Of a stretch of DNA of 64,000 nt, positions 60,752 through 64,000 are shown piece by piece (positions within the stretch are counted from its first letter, which is position 1; every line of letters starts with the position of its first letter). The position numbers and the translations under genes are program-made. Where the stretch lies: the NCBI GenBank assembly GCA_963853835.1, contig OY970834.1, forward strand, positions 43,679,257 to 43,743,256. The letters are read 5' to 3'. The DNA is from Calendula officinalis (taxonomy: Eukaryota > Streptophyta > Magnoliopsida > Asterales > Asteraceae). The notes beneath the pieces are model-generated. The model saw only the letters and a list, made by a program, of their open reading frames with translations, ran no database searches and had not been told where the DNA came from.

Positions 60752-60855
60752 AAAAAATTTGGACCATTTCTCGATTTGTGCGTCTCATCCTTACGCAGGG
60801 GTCATGCTAATCTTCTCTATATCGTTCCAGTTTTATCGGATGTCCCCAAGCCTAA
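60752..60855 (-). pseudogene. U6 snRNA-like pseudogene
   Basis: On the minus strand the block GGGGACATCCGATAAAACTG, then GATTAGCATGACCCCTGCGT, then GAGAAATGGTCC followed by AAATTTTTTT reproduces the U6 spliceosomal RNA with about five substitutions. The 5' stem loop (normally GUCCCUUCGGGGAC) is degraded. No upstream sequence element is seen and the TATA-like run abuts the 5' end, so it is probably a retroposed or relic copy rather than an active gene. Confidence 0.85.
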
Positions 60856-61448
60856 ATATATATCAATGGTTCACATAAAATTTAAAACATTCAAAAAAAT
60901 ATCAATTCTATCTCTAAAATATGGTATGTTGATCGCACACATAAAATTTGAACTTATGTTTGATTAAAAGGTTTTTTGAAAGAAAAAAAAAACAAAGATA
61001 AACCTTGTTTTGTTGAGTTAGTTAATACACAGTGCACGAATCTATAAACAATGGACATTTTTTATATAAATATTTGATTGTAAGGCTTACAAATAGTGAC
61101 TTGGAACGCAACTTCTACTATTCATATGTTTCTTGTGTTTTAAGACTTACACCTACAATTTATTACCAAATGGAGATATATCATGACCAATTGACCATCC
61201 CATATTTAGTGTGGTACCTTATTTGAAAATTTTCTTGTTTGGTGGTTCTAGAATTTAAGGGACAGTATATTTATAATTTATGTGTGGACAGTGTGGTTAA
61301 AACTTAAAACTTAAATTAAACGATCGAGAAAAGAAATCGAGACAAAATCGCAACAATATGGATGTTAAGTGAAATCATTAAACGGAAGGGTCGCAATTGA
61401 AAAACAGGGTAAATAAAAGGACGATTTATGTAATTTACTCTTCTTTCC
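60856..61448. other. AT-rich spacer
   Basis: No gene recognised between the U6 relic and the GEX1 upstream region. Confidence 0.4.
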
Positions 61449-62382
61449 GAGAGATACAAAGGACGTTACTTTCCGCCATCATTAGCTCGCCGGCGATCGA
61501 CTCACCTGAAATTGACCGTCGAATTCAATGAATCGTAACCGCCGGAAGTCGGAAACTCAACAGTCGCATACTTTTGAAACCATGATCTACCGTTTGACAT
61601 GGTTTTTTACCTTCTCGTTGTTGCAATTCCACAAGAGGAATTCTTTTCGGAGCTCCGATTCACAGGAACCATCATCAATCTGGTGTAAGTACATGATTTT
61701 TCTAATTAAGCTGTATAATTATAGTAGTTTATATCAAATTTTCTATGTTGAGCTTTTTTACAATTATGCTGATGTATCAGTATTCCCCCAATTCTCTTCC
61801 TTCTAACCACTTCCATATTTGTTAATTATTTTAGGAGAAAAAAAAGGAAAGATGAGTTCTTGAGTTTTTCAATTGTGAGAAAAATAAAATAGATATGGAA
61901 AGCAATTTAATGAAAATCTTCTTCGTAAAATTCAAGCCAAAATTAAAAAGATTTGGAGAGATACAAATCAAAATTCAAATATAGAAAATGTTAATCACTA
62001 AAATACCCCTAGCCTGAAATTTGTATAAATATCCTGCATATATTCAATTTAGCCGTATGTTATTCTCAACCTTTGCAAGTTATTCTCAACTTTTTCTGGT
62101 ATTTTCGTTTTCATGTTTTTTTCATATTAATAAGAAAAAATTGTTTCCGTTTTCGTCACGCTAAAAGGAATGTAAATTATAATATAGGAGCGAACATATA
62201 AATATTATATATTCTTTTATCTTTATGCTAATGTATTTGCCATCAATTCTCTTCCTTTTGACCACTTTCATATTTGTTAATTATTTATAATTACACAATC
62301 TTTCCCTACAAGTTTTGCACTATTTGAGTATTTGTCTTATAAATTATGTTCCCCTAATCAAATTTCGTTGATTGTAACACAG
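61449..62382 (+). other. GEX1 upstream region with a probable non-coding first exon
   Basis: A GC-richer stretch at 61450-61684 ends at a strong donor GGT|GTAAGTAC (61685), and the acceptor AACACAG ends at 62382, nine bases before the GEX1 ATG. The ATG at 61528 opens a 92-codon frame, but splicing puts it out of frame with GEX1, so it may be an upstream open frame or chance. Two diverged direct repeats of about 65 bp (61762-61831, 62224-62287) lie in the presumed intron. Confidence 0.45.
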
Positions 62383-62391
62383 GCTTATACA

Positions 62392-62860
62392 ATGAGTCAT
62401 CACAACCGTTTGATTATCGGGATCATATGGATCATGGTATTGCTTTCACAACGCACCGAATCATTTAGTTGGTTTTTCTCTAATGAAAAACCTTCGGAAA
62501 TTCGTGAAATTTCTCACGATATTGTTGCCGAATTCTCTATGGAATCGTTTAATAGTAAAAAAGGGATGAGTTTGGTTGAAAAGGCGAAACGGAAGGTTGT
62601 TTCGTCTAATTCGTGTTGGCAAAACGCGTACCAAAATCTGTTTGCGGGGTGCTCGGAGATTTTAGCGGGTGAAGATCAACGGTCGAGATTAGCTTGGCAT
62701 CTTACTGACTGTTTTCAGAAAGACACCGGGAGATCGCCTTTTCCGTATTGCGATGTTAAATCTCGTATGATTGATTGTTTGAAAAAATTAGATCAAGATT
62801 CTCATAGGATCTATCTCGAGTTTTATCTTGAAACAAACACCATCTGCCATCAGTTGCAGT

Positions 62861-62896
<36 letters not shown>

Positions 62897-64000
62897 TACA
62901 CACATTCATCCATTGTCGGGTTAGGTAACGGGTAAAGCGATATAAATTTTATGCATGTCAAAATAGGTTGGATTGACCCGAAACTTTTATGTTGCAGAAT
63001 TTTAAATTTTGCTCTAAATAATTCGCTTGTCAAATTTTATGGCCAAAATTTGTATTCCTTGCAAGGTTCTTAAACAAATAAGGTGTGATGTGGCAGCACT
63101 ATCAAGCCTACATTTTTTAAGGTGTGGTTTAAGACGGAATTTTTTTAATATAATTTATATGTATATCAAGATAAAAAAAATATAAATCTATTAAGTTATA
63201 TGATATTCATAAATGAAATTTACAAAAAAAAATGTTACGCCTATATTTATAATTATATATTCTATTAATTTTTTTCAAAAAAATTATATTTTATAATGCG
63301 CCTAAAAAAACACGTGATGAGGCGCACTTTACATCGCCTTATCTTGGTTTATCTTAAGCCGCGTCTCGCTGTTTTTTAAAACATTGATTGCTTGCATAAT
63401 AATCTAACTTTTGGTATAAAATGATTTTGATGGTTTATGCATTAGAAATACATTTTTAGGCGACTTTTAACCTATTTGGGCGTTTTCTGTTTAGCAAATT
63501 TTATTATTTTACCCTTTAGAGATTACGATAACCAGAATTGACCCGTGTAGAAGTAAATGGGCCAATTAACCACATAATTATAATTCCGTAATTTGATTTT
63601 TAGGACCGATACATTCAAGAGACAAACAGAAAGATTAGTAAATGAACTAAAAAAATCGGCCGAATACGCAGAGGACAAATTAGAAAACATAGAAGAAAAA
63701 TCCGAACGTCTGTTACATGATTCAGATCAAATTCACGACTCGTTATCTTCTATCGATCTTCAAACACAAGAATTAGCCCAAACATCAAAACACGTCGAAG
63801 AACGTGTCAAAATTGTGTTAGAGCATTCACACTCTGTTTACGAGCAATCCCGCAAAATATCCGATTCGCAAACGGAGTTAAGTAACCAACAAATAAAAAT
63901 GAACGAAAAAGTGGATGAAGGGATAACGATGCTCAATGAATCGGCCAACAAATTGGGGGCCGAAATGCATAAATTACAAAATCAAGCGGTTGAAATTGAA
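62392..64000 (+). CDS. GEX1: GEX1-like gamete nuclear-fusion protein (5' part)
   Basis: Nuclear-envelope protein of the Kar5/Brambleberry/GEX1 family, expressed in gametes and needed for nuclear fusion. Exon A 62392-62858, intron 62859-63603, exon B from 63604 through the window end, so the C-terminus is missing. Signal peptide about 1-23 (LIIGIIWIMVLLSQ). Then the cysteine-rich family domain: SCWQNAYQNLFAGCSEILAG, RLAWHLTDCFQKDTGR, DCLKKLDQDSHRIYLEFYLE and TNTICHQLQ, followed by a long coiled coil (TDTFKRQTERLVNELKK onward, heptad-like through LQNQAVEIE). The donor reads GCA|GTTACT, directly followed by a CT repeat. The intron holds an hAT-like MITE. The frame is intact as far as it is seen. 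Confidence 0.9.
62862..62891. repeat. (CT)n microsatellite next to a splice donor
   Basis: About 14 CT units begin within 5 bp of the GEX1 intron donor. Confidence 0.95.
63062..63386. mobile_element. hAT-like MITE, second family, in GEX1 intron
   Basis: Decayed relative of 31079-31524: left end CAAGGTTCTTAAACA, right end GTTTTTTAAAACATTG, TSD ATTCCTTG (63054-63061) against ATTGCTTG (63387-63394), one mismatch. The shared interior includes GGCAGCACTATCAAGCCT and GCGCACTTTACATCGCCTTA. Confidence 0.78.

Noticed and set aside
61528..61806. 92-codon frame as a separate protein or GEX1 N-terminus
   Set aside because: A strong donor at 61685 cuts it, and splicing to 62383 is out of frame with GEX1; no domain.
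1..64000. CRISPR array, prokaryotic operon, virus-derived or organellar insert
   Set aside because: No regularly spaced identical repeats with unique spacers, no polycistronic gene order and no viral replication or capsid genes were seen; all coding regions are plant nuclear genes or retrotransposon remnants.

Overview
This is a window of nuclear DNA from a flowering plant, almost certainly a eudicot. It is AT-rich, its genes have GT-AG introns, and the gene set includes plant-specific families (Aux/IAA, LysM receptor-like kinase, a Pol IV/V subunit, chloroplast-targeted shikimate and NDH proteins). Many plant transposon types fill the space between genes. The species cannot be named from sequence alone. 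There is no sign of bacterial operons, CRISPR, phage or organellar DNA.

Protein-coding genes, left to right: 40S ribosomal protein S15 (537-1645, +); a broken copy of an RPB7-like Pol IV/V subunit (about 2724-3150, +); a secreted leucine-rich-repeat protein (5173-6438, -); an intact RPB7-like Pol IV/V subunit NRPD7/NRPE7 (13362-13892, +); a PRA1-family membrane protein (15423-15959, -); plastid 3-dehydroquinate synthase in 8 exons (26957-29805, +); an Aux/IAA repressor of the IAA7/14/16 type in 5 exons (33127-34609, -); a LYK4/LYK5-type LysM receptor-like pseudokinase in 2 exons (53454-56527, -); a chloroplast NDH subunit resembling PNSB5/NDH18 in 5 exons (58711-60299, -); and the 5' part of GEX1, a gamete nuclear-fusion protein, cut by the window edge (62392-64000, +). 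A decayed U6 snRNA copy lies at 60752-60855 (-). These genes are unrelated in function and have their own promoters; no gene cluster or shared pathway is apparent.

The rest is mostly transposable elements, many with target-site duplications (TSDs) readable by eye. They include a 2.76-kb solo LTR (6924-9683); a Ty1/copia element with both LTRs (17181-25807) that carries a 2.52-kb solo LTR inside it (21686-24205); a LINE 3' end (16236-16858); five hAT-like non-autonomous elements beginning TAGGGGTG, each with an 8-bp TSD; two more hAT-like elements of a second family; five Stowaway MITEs; two MULE-like foldback elements; three Tourist-like MITEs; three copies of an unassigned MITE family; and tRNA-derived SINEs, three of them with long TSDs. 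The region 34.7-53.4 kb holds no gene I can support and is almost pure repeat and AT-rich spacer.

The most interesting observations are the hAT-like family whose members share ends but carry unrelated internal self-complementary arrays; an hAT insertion exactly within box B of a SINE; a copia element with nearly identical LTRs but a badly decayed interior; a duplicated RPB7-like gene that seems to have lost its start codon; and a near-perfect 75-bp hairpin in an intron of the dehydroquinate synthase gene. I did not find a convincing wholly new biological system.
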